Shown piece after piece: positions 33,364-41,295 of a DNA stretch of 64,000 nt. The notes beneath the pieces are model-generated. The model was not told the DNA's origin, made no database searches, and saw only the letters and a list, made by a program, of their open reading frames with translations. Where the stretch lies: positions 978,662-1,042,661 of the forward strand of contig NC_000961.1 in assembly GCF_000011105.1 (NCBI RefSeq). Direction: 5' to 3'. The stretch comes from Pyrococcus horikoshii OT3. Its GTDB lineage: Archaea; Methanobacteriota_B; Thermococci; Thermococcales; Thermococcaceae. Made by a program: the position numbers and the translations under genes. Within the stretch, counting starts at the first letter, position 1. Each line of letters opens with the position of its first letter.

Positions 33364-34373
33364 CCCACAAGGGCATTTTTAAATCCGAGCTTTTTGGTAA
33401 TTTTTTCGGCTTCCCTCATTTCATCTAGCGTTAAAGTCCTCGCTATCTCATCATATTCAATAGCTTTGTACTCGGGTCGGTACTGAAACATTACATTAAC
33501 TCTAATTTCCCTTCCAAGGTTTTCTGCTATCCATCTTAATATGGGCTTCGTGCAACAATCTAAATGATTTGGCATTACCAAATGCCTTATTAAGAATTCA
33601 GCTCTAAAATGCTCCTTAGCTAGAAGGAAATTCCTTGTTACTACTTCCCAATACCTTGGAACCTTAGAGTACTTCATTGCGCACCTGTCATTCCCATATT
33701 TGAAGTCTCCCAGGTATATGTCGACCACTCCATCAAGCAACTTCATAGCTTCTTCGCTCATATACATATTAGAGTTCCAAACAATTGGGATGGGAACCCT
33801 GACATATCTAAGGGTTTCAAGTATGAAAGGAAGGTTCGGTGTAGGTTCCCCTCCCACGAAGTTAACATTCCTAGCTCCCAACTGAAAGGCCTTCTCTATT
33901 TTAATTGCCATATACTCTGGAAGATATTCAACTCCAATTCTAAACTGGCTTATATCCCAATTTTGGCAGAAAACACAACGAAAGTTGCAACCAGAGAAGA
34001 AAACCGTATAGGATGGAACCAGCTCCGGTTCCTCACCATAGTGAAGAAAATCACTAGCAACTAGGCTCTCCTTAACCCTGCAGTACCCTGGGCTCTTCTT
34101 TCTGTTTACCCTACATTTTATCTCACAGAGTGTGCATCTCTCAAGGATCTTATCTGCTATCTTAGCCTTTAAATCAAGGAGATTCCTTTCAGGATTTTCA
34201 GTTAGATCGTTTTCCTTGAGCTTGTCGAGACCTTCATCATGAATCACCCATAGTCCATCTAAATCCTCATCTCCCCTAAATCTTACCTTAACATTCCGGG
34301 CTAGCATGAAATTTGGCTCTTCCTCTCTCTTAAGTATTGCGAAATACTTAGGTAGGGCCTCCTCAGCTCCCAT
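33360..34373 (-). CDS. Radical SAM protein, PflX/COG1313-like
   Basis: The radical SAM cluster motif is CNFRCVFCQNWD (about residues 127-138, CxxxCxxC). An additional N-terminal cysteine cluster CTLCEIKCRVNRKKSPGYC (about 78-96) resembles the accessory site of AmmeMemoRadiSam- and PflX-type proteins. VNFVGGEPTPNLPFIL is the SAM-binding GGEP motif. COG1313 enzymes are described as putative pyruvate-formate-lyase activating homologues but their target is unknown. It is transcribed divergently from the guide RNA and phosphodiesterase gene. Confidence 0.85.
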   Translation of the reverse strand: MGAEEALPKYFAILKREEEPNFMLARNVKVRFRGDEDLDGLWVIHDEGLDKLKENDLTENPERNLLDLKAKIADKILERCTLCEIKCRVNRKKSPGYCRVKESLVASDFLHYGEEPELVPSYTVFFSGCNFRCVFCQNWDISQFRIGVEYLPEYMAIKIEKAFQLGARNVNFVGGEPTPNLPFILETLRYVRVPIPIVWNSNMYMSEEAMKLLDGVVDIYLGDFKYGNDRCAMKYSKVPRYWEVVTRNFLLAKEHFRAEFLIRHLVMPNHLDCCTKPILRWIAENLGREIRVNVMFQYRPEYKAIEYDEIARTLTLDEMREAEKITKKLGFKNALVG

Positions 34374-34408
34374 CGATTAAATTTATGAAATATCGGTTAA
34401 AATCATTA

Positions 34409-34467
34409 GCGACTAATGATGAACTACTCCCGGCTGAGGGGTGATGAACCACCTACCGGCTGAGGTG
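34409..34467 (+). ncRNA. C/D box 2'-O-methylation guide RNA
   Basis: The boxes are in standard order: C (ATGATGA, 34416-34422), D' (CTGA, 34434-34437), C' (GTGATGA, 34441-34447) and D (CTGA, 34460-34463). The guides between boxes are ACTACTCCCGG (11 nt) and ACCACCTACCGG (12 nt), the usual archaeal length. By the D+5 rule the predicted targets are the G of CCGG-G-AGUAGU and the U of CCGG-U-AGGUGGU; I have not placed them in an rRNA or tRNA. A TATA-like TTAAATTTATG (34378-34388) starts transcription near 34409. The D box runs straight into the GGTGA ribosome binding site of the next gene, so the RNA may be cut from, or compete with, that mRNA. Confidence 0.8.
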
Positions 34468-34472
34468 AAAGC

Positions 34473-35585
34473 ATGAAGAAGCTTGCCTTGATTAGTTTAG
34501 ACGGTAATGGAATTTACAATCTTAAGTATATGCCCTTCCTAAGTGAGCTTGCCGAGAAAGGGGATATATTTACCGTGGACTCTATATTTCCAACTTTAAC
34601 GGATCTAGTCCACACAACCGTAATGACGGGCGTCGAGCCTCGCCATCATTGGGTCGTTGAGAACGGCTATTACGATAGATTAAGCGGTGTTAGGGTTAAA
34701 TTTTATGAATATGATGTTGCATTCAATCCTCACAAGGTCATAAAAGCTCCGCTAATTCAAGACATACTTCGTCAGAGGGGAGTTAGGATAGCAAGCGTTT
34801 CCGGCTACACAATGCCTCCTTTTAGTAATGTTGACGTTAGAATATTCCCACCATTTTTCTCCAGTGATGAGCTTTACAGGAGGCACGGAAGGGATTGGAA
34901 GAAGGATGTCTGGGTTTTAAATTCGGCACTATACCTATATGAAGAGTGTAAGCCGGATCTATTGCTAGTGCATTTCGCATCCATAGATGGGATGCAACAT
35001 GATCATGGACCTGAAAGCAGAGAGGCCCTAAAAGCTGTAGAAACAGTTGATTCAGCAATAAGAGCTCTTTGGGAGAGGCTTAAAGATGAGTATGCCTTTA
35101 TAATATTTGCGGATCATGGACAGGAAGAAGTCCACACTTGGGTGAACCTTAGAGAGTACTTAAGGAATAAGGGAATAGAGACACTTAGAGTCTCCTCCGG
35201 AGGGGGTGTACACGTATACTTGAAAGACCCCAGGGAAAGGGAAGATGCTTATGAAGTTCTCAGGAGAGCCCCGGGAGTTAAAGCGGTTTTCTTAAGGGAA
35301 GATCTTCCCTATCTAAATGCCCCCGTTAGTGGGGATTTGATAGTTTCAGCCAAAGAGGGTTTTTGGTTCTGCCATCATAGAGAGTGCAAAGGGATTAAAG
35401 GGAAAAGCTACTGGGTTAGAGGGATGCACGGTTCTCTGAATGAAAGGGTTGTTAAAGTTCCTTTGGTATTGTGGAATCTGGAGGCTAAGAAGGAAGAGGC
35501 AACACTATATGATATTGCTCCAACTATATTGAAATTCTTTGGGGTTGAAAAAAGGGTTGAAATGATTGGGAAGTCCCTAATCTAA
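34473..35585 (+). CDS. Type I phosphodiesterase / nucleotide pyrophosphatase family protein
   Basis: Alkaline-phosphatase-superfamily hydrolase of 370 residues. Metal-site motifs: SLDGNG (about 8-13), a nucleophile region FPTLTDLVHTTVMTG (threonine), HFASIDGMQHDHGP (about 168-181), IIFADHGQEE (about 205-214) and VRGMHGSLNE (about 318-327). The substrate may be a nucleotide, phospholipid or phosphodiester; it cannot be decided. The start ATG is preceded by GAGGTGA, which lies at the end of the C/D guide RNA. The 3' end overlaps the convergent FUN14 gene by four bases. Confidence 0.88.
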   Translation: MKKLALISLDGNGIYNLKYMPFLSELAEKGDIFTVDSIFPTLTDLVHTTVMTGVEPRHHWVVENGYYDRLSGVRVKFYEYDVAFNPHKVIKAPLIQDILRQRGVRIASVSGYTMPPFSNVDVRIFPPFFSSDELYRRHGRDWKKDVWVLNSALYLYEECKPDLLLVHFASIDGMQHDHGPESREALKAVETVDSAIRALWERLKDEYAFIIFADHGQEEVHTWVNLREYLRNKGIETLRVSSGGGVHVYLKDPREREDAYEVLRRAPGVKAVFLREDLPYLNAPVSGDLIVSAKEGFWFCHHRECKGIKGKSYWVRGMHGSLNERVVKVPLVLWNLEAKKEEATLYDIAPTILKFFGVEKRVEMIGKSLI

Positions 35586-35881
35586 CCCTTCCTAAATCCT
35601 AGGTAAAAACCAGCTATAAAGGCAGCGCTTCCAGGTAAAATTCCAATTACCTTATCTGCGAGTCCTATAGTTTGTTGCGTAGCGCTTTTAGCTAGATTAA
35701 ACAATGCTTCTGTGTTTATTTTTATGACTCCCTTTTGCTGAAGCCAGAACAAGCTCAGAATGTAGACACCTATAAGGGCCGCCACTATCTTAAGGAACTT
35801 TTTGAGAGCATACCCAGTTATAAATCCAATTACCGCACCGATCCCAACGTCTCCGCTTATACCACCAATATTAAAGTCCAT
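35582..35881 (-). CDS. FUN14-domain membrane protein
   Basis: About 99 residues: a GDVGIGAVIGFITGYALKKFLKIVAALIG segment (residues about 10-38), a second membrane helix near 40-52 and a C-terminal helix AAFIAGFYLGFR. These are the glycine-rich helices of the FUN14 family, known in eukaryotic mitochondrial outer membrane; archaeal members are uncharacterised. The frame reaches 35932, but AGGTGATGAC immediately precedes the ATG at 35881, so I take that start. It follows tgtA on the same strand after 47 bases. Confidence 0.82.
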   Translation of the reverse strand: MDFNIGGISGDVGIGAVIGFITGYALKKFLKIVAALIGVYILSLFWLQQKGVIKINTEALFNLAKSATQQTIGLADKVIGILPGSAAFIAGFYLGFRKG

Positions 35882-35928
35882 GTCATCACCTAGACTATGG
35901 ATAGAAAAAAAGAATAAAACGATTTCGC

Positions 35929-37659
35929 TCACTCAACACCTTTCCTTACCTTGACAGCTCTTCCATACTGAAAGACTATCATCTCCCTTCCCGAAAGTAA
36001 TGCCTGTCCAGTTGCTAGCAGCTCATCGTTTTCATTTACAACCAAGACCTCATCGTAAGGTCTAATTCCCGGATCTGCAAAAATGACGAATTTCGCAAAT
36101 ACATCCTTACCTTTCCTTGCAAAGGGCTCAGCTTCCTTATTTACCACGACTCTCATCCTGGGATAAGGTAGAACCCTGTGAAGCCTTTTTGCACCTTCTA
36201 TTCCTAAGGTTAGCAATCCATCATCTGCTCTAACTGTCGCTAACCTCTTACCGTTAACTTTAACTTGTCTGGGCATCCCCGTCTTTGAAAGTTCGACTTT
36301 AGCATCATCAAAAGCTCTCGAGGCACCCTCTCCGAACTGATATTCAGCTATCGCCATTACATATTTTATAGCATCTTCCTTTGTAGGTTTTTCAATTTTG
36401 AAATCATCTTCAGCTTCACTTTGGGCAAATGGATATGTTAGGCTAAGATACCTTGACACCCTCCCAAATATCGGATGCTCAACTAGTTCCCCAAACCTTT
36501 CATTGATGCTTTTGGCCCTCTCTTTAGCCCTCCTCACTACGGGCCACCTTAAGCTTTCGTTGCTAATCTTGAATAAAGCAGATTTTTTAGTTATCGGCTC
36601 GAATTCTTCGAGAAATGTATAATGCTCCAGAAGCCTCTTATATGCAGAGTATAGCTTTGGATGGGATCTAGCTCTTTCATCAACCAATCTCCACAGTTCT
36701 CCTTCTTTTATGGCCTGCTTTACTCGCTTAATCTCTTCCTTGATTACCCAGAGATTGTGAAGGGCCAGTAACCTTGTCCTCTCCTCCTTAGGCATTTCCC
36801 TTAACTCTTGGGGGGTGTATTTAGAGCAGACTGGACAGGAACATGGAAAGTAATCTAGTTCATCAAGTCTCTTTGTTCCCTCTGGAGTCATGTATCTGTC
36901 ATCTTTGGCATACAGTGCATAGCTAGCTGAATCAAAAAGATCAACACCCATTGCAACTGCAAGTGCGAAAACTATAGGGTGCCCCGCTCCAAATAAGTGC
37001 ACGGGCCTGTCTGGTCTTAGTGCCATTTTTGAGGAGATGACTATGTCAACAACATCCCTAAATCTGTAAGATTCCAAAAGTGGAACAACGCCTCCTATTG
37101 GATGTATCTCGAAGTTCATGCTGCTTAATCTTCTCGCAGCGTATCTTCTTAGATCTGTATACGTCGATCCCTGGATGGTGGCATTCATGGGAATCTCCTT
37201 TATTTCTTCCGCTTCCCTGGCCCTTGACAGCGTAATCTCTAACTCTTTAACTGCCTGTTCCCTTGGAGCATCTGGAGGAGTTGGTATATCTAAAAATGTC
37301 CCTATATCGACTCCTATTCTATGTTGGAATTCTATTATCTCTCGATTGCTTACCTCAATGCTCCCATATTTCATGAGCTGAAATGACCCAGAATCCACCT
37401 CTATTATTCCGTTATAATCTAGCATTCTATGTATTCCCAACTCAAGAGCTTTTCTCCTGAGCTCTTCATCCTTGTAAATTATATAAGAATTTGTGATTAT
37501 TATCTCAAACCCCATCTTTTCTAGTTCCTTTGGCTCCACTACCATTTGCTTGGGGTTGACCACGGGCATTATCGCTGGGGTTTCAATTTTTTTCCCATTT
37601 ACTTCAAGTTTTCCTATCCTTCCGGCCCCATCCCTTGCTTTTATTTCAAATTTGAGCAT
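35929..37659 (-). CDS. tgtA: Archaeosine tRNA-guanine transglycosylase (ArcTGT)
   Basis: Exchanges guanine 15 of archaeal tRNAs for preQ0, the archaeosine precursor. In the 582-residue numbering the nucleophile is Asp95 (EVDSGSFQ). The zinc cysteines are CSCPVC near 279-284 with a histidine in LLALHNLW, and a C-terminal PUA domain (about 505-582) binds the tRNA acceptor end. The annotated protein starts at ATG 37677, but GGGGTGAT followed by AAA precedes the ATG at 37659 (576 residues), which I prefer. The longer start lies inside the D box of a possible C/D RNA. Confidence 0.95.
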   Translation of the reverse strand: MLKFEIKARDGAGRIGKLEVNGKKIETPAIMPVVNPKQMVVEPKELEKMGFEIIITNSYIIYKDEELRRKALELGIHRMLDYNGIIEVDSGSFQLMKYGSIEVSNREIIEFQHRIGVDIGTFLDIPTPPDAPREQAVKELEITLSRAREAEEIKEIPMNATIQGSTYTDLRRYAARRLSSMNFEIHPIGGVVPLLESYRFRDVVDIVISSKMALRPDRPVHLFGAGHPIVFALAVAMGVDLFDSASYALYAKDDRYMTPEGTKRLDELDYFPCSCPVCSKYTPQELREMPKEERTRLLALHNLWVIKEEIKRVKQAIKEGELWRLVDERARSHPKLYSAYKRLLEHYTFLEEFEPITKKSALFKISNESLRWPVVRRAKERAKSINERFGELVEHPIFGRVSRYLSLTYPFAQSEAEDDFKIEKPTKEDAIKYVMAIAEYQFGEGASRAFDDAKVELSKTGMPRQVKVNGKRLATVRADDGLLTLGIEGAKRLHRVLPYPRMRVVVNKEAEPFARKGKDVFAKFVIFADPGIRPYDEVLVVNENDELLATGQALLSGREMIVFQYGRAVKVRKGVE

Positions 37660-37670
37660 TTTATCACCCC

Positions 37671-37727
37671 GGCTCATTCGGGCTGGACTTCATCATCATT
37701 CAGCTTTTCCGGAGTCAAATCATCGCC
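37671..37727 (-). ncRNA. Possible C/D box RNA between adk and tgtA
   Basis: On the minus strand: C (GCGATGA, 37726-37720), a 16-nt segment TTTGACTCCGGAAAAG, D' (CTGA, 37703-37700), C' (ATGATGA, 37696-37690), a 12-nt segment AGTCCAGCCCGA, and ATGA (37677-37674) in place of the D box. A GGC/GCC pair encloses C and D, as in a K-turn stem. The weak points are the ATGA in place of CTGA and the long first guide. No separate promoter is visible, so it would be cut from the adk transcript. Confidence 0.4.
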
Positions 37728-38382
37728 TACTCCTAGTATTATAAATGTAATCCAGTAGAGGCCTTATCCTTTCCCAAACTTCATTAATCGATCCATGACC
37801 ATCTATCTTAACGTAAATTCCCTGCTTCTGGTAGAATTTTATTATCGGTTCCATATTCCTCATATATATGTCGTACCTCTTCTCCACTATCTCAGGCCTA
37901 TCGTCAGGCCTTTGAATTAGATCTCCTCCACAGATATCACACTTTCCTGGGATCTTTGGAGGGTTAAATTCAATGTGATATACTGCTCCACACTTGGAGC
38001 ATATCCTTCTTCCAGAAATTCTCCTCACGCTTTCTTCCTTAGTTATGAAGATATCTATGGCTACATCAATTTTAATACCATGGTCATAGAGGTAATTCTC
38101 AAGGGCTATTACCTGTTCTGGCGTTCTTGGATAACCATCCATAATGAAATTCTCCCTAACCCTTCTTAGCTTCGAAATTATCAACGTGTTAACTATCGTG
38201 TCAGGTATTAAGTCACCTCTTGATAAATACTTCTCCATTTCTAATCCAAGTGGCGTTCTTGAGCTTATTTCTGCTCTTATAATATCCCCGGAGGAAATAT
38301 ACGTCAAACCATATCTTTCAGTAATCCTCCTTGCTTGGGTTGACTTCCCACTGCCTGGAGGGCCAAAGATTAGGATATTCAT
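37720..38382 (-). CDS. adk: Adenylate kinase with zinc-binding LID
   Basis: Phosphate transfer between ATP and AMP. The P-loop is FGPPGSGKST (residues 6-15), the AMP site SSGDIIR, and DGYPRTPEQ. The LID carries CSKCGAVYH and CDICGGDLIQRPDD, a four-cysteine zinc site typical of the bacterial/euryarchaeal long form. 220 residues. GGTG seven bases before the ATG. Its TGA stop is the first base set of the possible C/D RNA's C box. Confidence 0.95.
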   Translation of the reverse strand: MNILIFGPPGSGKSTQARRITERYGLTYISSGDIIRAEISSRTPLGLEMEKYLSRGDLIPDTIVNTLIISKLRRVRENFIMDGYPRTPEQVIALENYLYDHGIKIDVAIDIFITKEESVRRISGRRICSKCGAVYHIEFNPPKIPGKCDICGGDLIQRPDDRPEIVEKRYDIYMRNMEPIIKFYQKQGIYVKIDGHGSINEVWERIRPLLDYIYNTRSRR

Positions 38383-38440
38383 TGCAGAACACCATCAAGG
38401 ATTTATATTTCAACGCATAAAAATAATAAGGGTGATTCCC

Positions 38441-38887
38441 GTGCCCAAGCTAATGAGTGGATTCGTAAGGGCCTCAGGTTATGCAAACAAAGTTAGGCGC
38501 GTTCTCTTCGCAGTAACTCGAGGTAAAGTTCCTCCCGAAGAAGTTGTTAGAGCATCAGCGGAAATAAATAAGACTATTTTTGAGAAACTTCAGGAGATGG
38601 GAGTGAAAAAGGAGGATGTCGTTAGGATAGCCTTTGATTTTGATATTGAAGATGGAAAAATTTTATGGAAACCGGAAACTTTAAAGATAGAAGTTTATAA
38701 GAAAGAAGAAGAGGAGAAGCTAGCATTAGCTATGGAAGAAGTTGAACAAATGGAAAAAACTTTGGAAGAAGTTATCGGCGAGCTTGAGGGACTCGCAAAT
38801 AAACTGAAAGAAGTAACCGATGCGATAGTTTCCCTGGTTGAGAGGATAAAGCAGGAACATACTGGTCTAAAACTTAAGGGGGAGTGA
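38441..38887 (+). CDS. Archaeal single-domain protein, DUF2258-like (tentative)
   Basis: A 149-residue protein: an N-terminal alpha/beta region (MSGFVRASGYANKVRRVLFAV..., about residues 4-95) and a C-terminal coiled coil (KEEEEKLALAMEEVEQMEKTLEEVIGELE...). I assign DUF2258 from memory only. The GTG start at 38441 is preceded by AGGGTGAT at the common 4-base spacing; the longer frame runs back into adk on the opposite strand and is rejected. The next gene starts one base after its stop. Confidence 0.68.
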   Translation: MPKLMSGFVRASGYANKVRRVLFAVTRGKVPPEEVVRASAEINKTIFEKLQEMGVKKEDVVRIAFDFDIEDGKILWKPETLKIEVYKKEEEEKLALAMEEVEQMEKTLEEVIGELEGLANKLKEVTDAIVSLVERIKQEHTGLKLKGE

Positions 38888-38888
38888 T

Positions 38889-39359
38889 ATGAAGAAGGCA
38901 TTTTTAGTTCCCCTTTTTATAATATTAAGCCTCATAGGGGTAGGTGCTGGATACTTCACTCTCATTCACTTTGTAATTGGTGATTTGGGAGATGTGAGAG
39001 TTAACCTAGTTAATGTTACCGTTTCAAGAGTTGAGCTCGATCATGCTGTTATAACTGTAACTATTGAGCTTGTAAATCCAGCTAAGAGAGAAGTGAAGAT
39101 AGATGTAATGTCGGTAAGCTTGTACGCCGGCTCATATTATATTGGGGATGTAAAAAAGAAGAACGTTACGGTCAGGCCTAATGGCAAGGTATTTATTAAG
39201 CTCGATTTTCCTGTTTACTACTCTTCTACTGATCCAGAGCTAATTAGGGTTATTGTGAAGAATAAAACGTTAGATATAAAATGGAGGATCTCTGGAAAGC
39301 TTGGCATAAATACTTCCGTAGGCGAGATTGGAAAATCTTTCAATATTACACTCTCCTAA
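38889..39359 (+). CDS. Membrane-anchored LEA/WHy-like domain protein
   Basis: A 156-residue protein with an N-terminal membrane anchor (residues 4-31) and an extracytoplasmic beta domain resembling LEA type 2 / WHy domains (VNVTVSRVELDHAVITVTIELVNPAKREVKIDVMSVSLYAG...). Such domains bind or stabilise other surfaces and lack catalytic residues. It is tightly coupled to the upstream gene (GGAGTGAT shared). It overlaps the end of the convergent KaiC-like gene by 14 bases. Confidence 0.75.
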   Translation: MKKAFLVPLFIILSLIGVGAGYFTLIHFVIGDLGDVRVNLVNVTVSRVELDHAVITVTIELVNPAKREVKIDVMSVSLYAGSYYIGDVKKKNVTVRPNGKVFIKLDFPVYYSSTDPELIRVIVKNKTLDIKWRISGKLGINTSVGEIGKSFNITLS

Positions 39360-40524
39360 GGATGAAAATGCATTTATCATTAGTTTGACTTTCGCACTTT
39401 ATTTCCTCCCCTTCCCATCTCTCTCCAGTAGCTTTTTCTAAGAGCTTTGCCATATATCCAGCATAATGAACGTGAGCAGGGTATGGGAAATTCCTAATAT
39501 GCGGGAATAAGTTTTTACCCTCAACGATTATTATATCCTTTGTAGCTTCTACTATCCTAAGGATTCCACCTCCCGTGGACCTTGTAACTTCAAACGCCTC
39601 CTCCAGGATTTCCTTTATCTCTTCAACGCTCTCTATCTTTGGGATCTCGAGATGTTCAACTTCATGCCTTCCCCATCCATATAAAAATTCACGCCCTTTC
39701 TCTGGGCCTAGAAACCTGTATACGAACTCTATCAAGGATCTTTCGGAGGTTTCCCCTATTAGTTGCACTCTTCCTTCCCCTAACTTTAGCACTCCATCAC
39801 TTGTAAGGACTAAGGAATCCCTAATGCTAACTGCATCTTTAAGAACATCCTCTATTGGAATTATTCCCTTGTTAGTCTTAACATAGGGAACTCCAGGTAC
39901 ATTAATGAAGGAAAATGATCTCTTGAATCTTATCATTCCCTCCCTGATCTCGATCAGATATTCAAATGGCATCAGGATCATTGAAAGGTCTTGAATTGAC
40001 AAAACGTCAGAGTTTATTGCAACAAGTGAAGAAGCTCCGAGCTTTCTAATGGAATTTGTCAACCTAACAATAACTCTAACATATGCCTTGTAATCGGTTT
40101 GGAGGGCGTATAGCGATGTTATATCATCAAAAACCAATATGTCATATTTCTCTTTCGATACGTTATCCCTTATTATTGCCGTTGTAATCCCAAGATCTAG
40201 GGGATTCGGTAAGACATCAGGTCCGCTAATACTTGCAGGAGAGTACAGGTTTGAAAATCCATCAAGAATCTTAAGATCCCCATCTTCCAAGTACTCCTCA
40301 TAGTTTATATTGTACTGAGAAAGCCACTTAATTAGAGATGCAGGATCCTGACGAAGCTCCACGAGGAGAACCTTTTTTCCAGAGGATAAAAAAGCATTAG
40401 TTAACTGATGGGTTAACAGGATATGATCATTATCCATCCCACCAACTAACGCTATATTGCACCCTTTCTCAAAGCCCCCTCCTAGGATCCGATCCAGGGC
40501 CGGTATTCCAGTTTTTAACTTCAT
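39346..40524 (-). CDS. KaiC/RadA-like protein with degenerate Walker A and C-terminal V4R domain
   Basis: 392 residues. The N-terminal part has the RecA/KaiC layout (TGIPALDRILGGGFEKGCNIALVGG, residues 4-28), the conserved LVFDDITSLYAL Walker B region and a later VAINSDVLSIQDLSMIL strand. The phosphate loop reads GGMDNDHI, without the G-K-T/S needed for ATP binding. The C-terminal ~150 residues resemble the V4R (4-vinyl reductase) fold, ending in the cysteine pair region IKCESQTNDKCIF. Likely a sensor rather than an ATPase. Start set by TTGAGGATAAT before ATG 40524; the frame from 40539 is five codons longer. Confidence 0.78.
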   Translation of the reverse strand: MKLKTGIPALDRILGGGFEKGCNIALVGGMDNDHILLTHQLTNAFLSSGKKVLLVELRQDPASLIKWLSQYNINYEEYLEDGDLKILDGFSNLYSPASISGPDVLPNPLDLGITTAIIRDNVSKEKYDILVFDDITSLYALQTDYKAYVRVIVRLTNSIRKLGASSLVAINSDVLSIQDLSMILMPFEYLIEIREGMIRFKRSFSFINVPGVPYVKTNKGIIPIEDVLKDAVSIRDSLVLTSDGVLKLGEGRVQLIGETSERSLIEFVYRFLGPEKGREFLYGWGRHEVEHLEIPKIESVEEIKEILEEAFEVTRSTGGGILRIVEATKDIIIVEGKNLFPHIRNFPYPAHVHYAGYMAKLLEKATGERWEGEEIKCESQTNDKCIFILRRV

Positions 40525-40609
40525 ATTATCCTCAATCATTGTAGTTATGGATGTTTAAAATTTTTACTGAACAATGTTGTCATAACGTCAAAAATTAGAG
40601 AGGGATAAT

Positions 40610-41200
40610 TTAACTTTCAAGTCTTTTTGAAATACTCTTCAATATCCCTCTATGTTGGGCTTCGTTATACAGAAGAGACCTGGCAAGCTCCTTAATTATT
40701 GGGTGCTTTGCAAGGCTCTCTAGCCTTTCATAATCTTCTTCCATTTTTCCTTGATAGTTGATAATTCTTTCTATGACCTCTCTAACTTTTTCCCTGTCTT
40801 TTGGAGGTATGAATGTTTCAGGTTTTGTACTTAATATTTCTTCGAGAACATCTTCGGCTGGTATTTTATAGCCTAGAATCGTTGAGGAAACTAGAAGGGA
40901 CGGTATCCCAGGAATTAATATTAACCCTTGATCTAGCTGAGCTATTGATTCCCTAATTGGTCTGAGCTCAGGATAGTAAGGTTCCAAATTCTCCCGGAGC
41001 AACTTCAGGGTCTCTTTGTATGCTCTCTCTATGGCCTCCATTAACTCCTTATGAAATATTTTATCAACGGCCAATCTCAGGAGTATCCTCTTGAGCTCTG
41101 CGTCTTCTGGAGACTTCAGTTCTTTAATAACTTCTTTGTATTCCTTGAGGGCCCTTTCCTCAGCTTCCTTTGCACTTTTTATAATATCTATCAGCCTCAT
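40610..41200 (-). CDS. Ferritin-like four-helix protein
   Basis: 196 residues, all helical. It has two ferritin-like half-sites: one with EEYKEVIKE-type carboxylates and DKIFHKEL (about residues 16-50), the other with EEDYERLE and NEAQHRGIL (ExxH, about 156-188). The first helix pair has an Asp and no ExxH, so the di-iron site may be incomplete. It might act in iron or peroxide handling, or be structural. GGAGGTGGGACT before the ATG gives a sure start. It follows the KaiC/V4R gene on the same strand but is separated from it by a 70-base gap with a TATA. Confidence 0.65.
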   Translation of the reverse strand: MRLIDIIKSAKEAEERALKEYKEVIKELKSPEDAELKRILLRLAVDKIFHKELMEAIERAYKETLKLLRENLEPYYPELRPIRESIAQLDQGLILIPGIPSLLVSSTILGYKIPAEDVLEEILSTKPETFIPPKDREKVREVIERIINYQGKMEEDYERLESLAKHPIIKELARSLLYNEAQHRGILKSISKRLES

Positions 41201-41295
41201 AGTCCCACCTCCAGCTTTTAATAACTAAATGTATTTAAAATGATTTGGCTAAGGTTAAAAAGTATATCCACGAGTGTTGGTAGGAGGTGAGAGAG

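Noticed and set aside
34416-34476. Short overlapping reading frames (15 and 10 codons) and a tandem repeat with duplicated ribosome-binding-like sequence before the gene at 34473.
   Set aside because: The duplication is better explained as the two half-units (C-D' and C'-D) of a C/D guide RNA.
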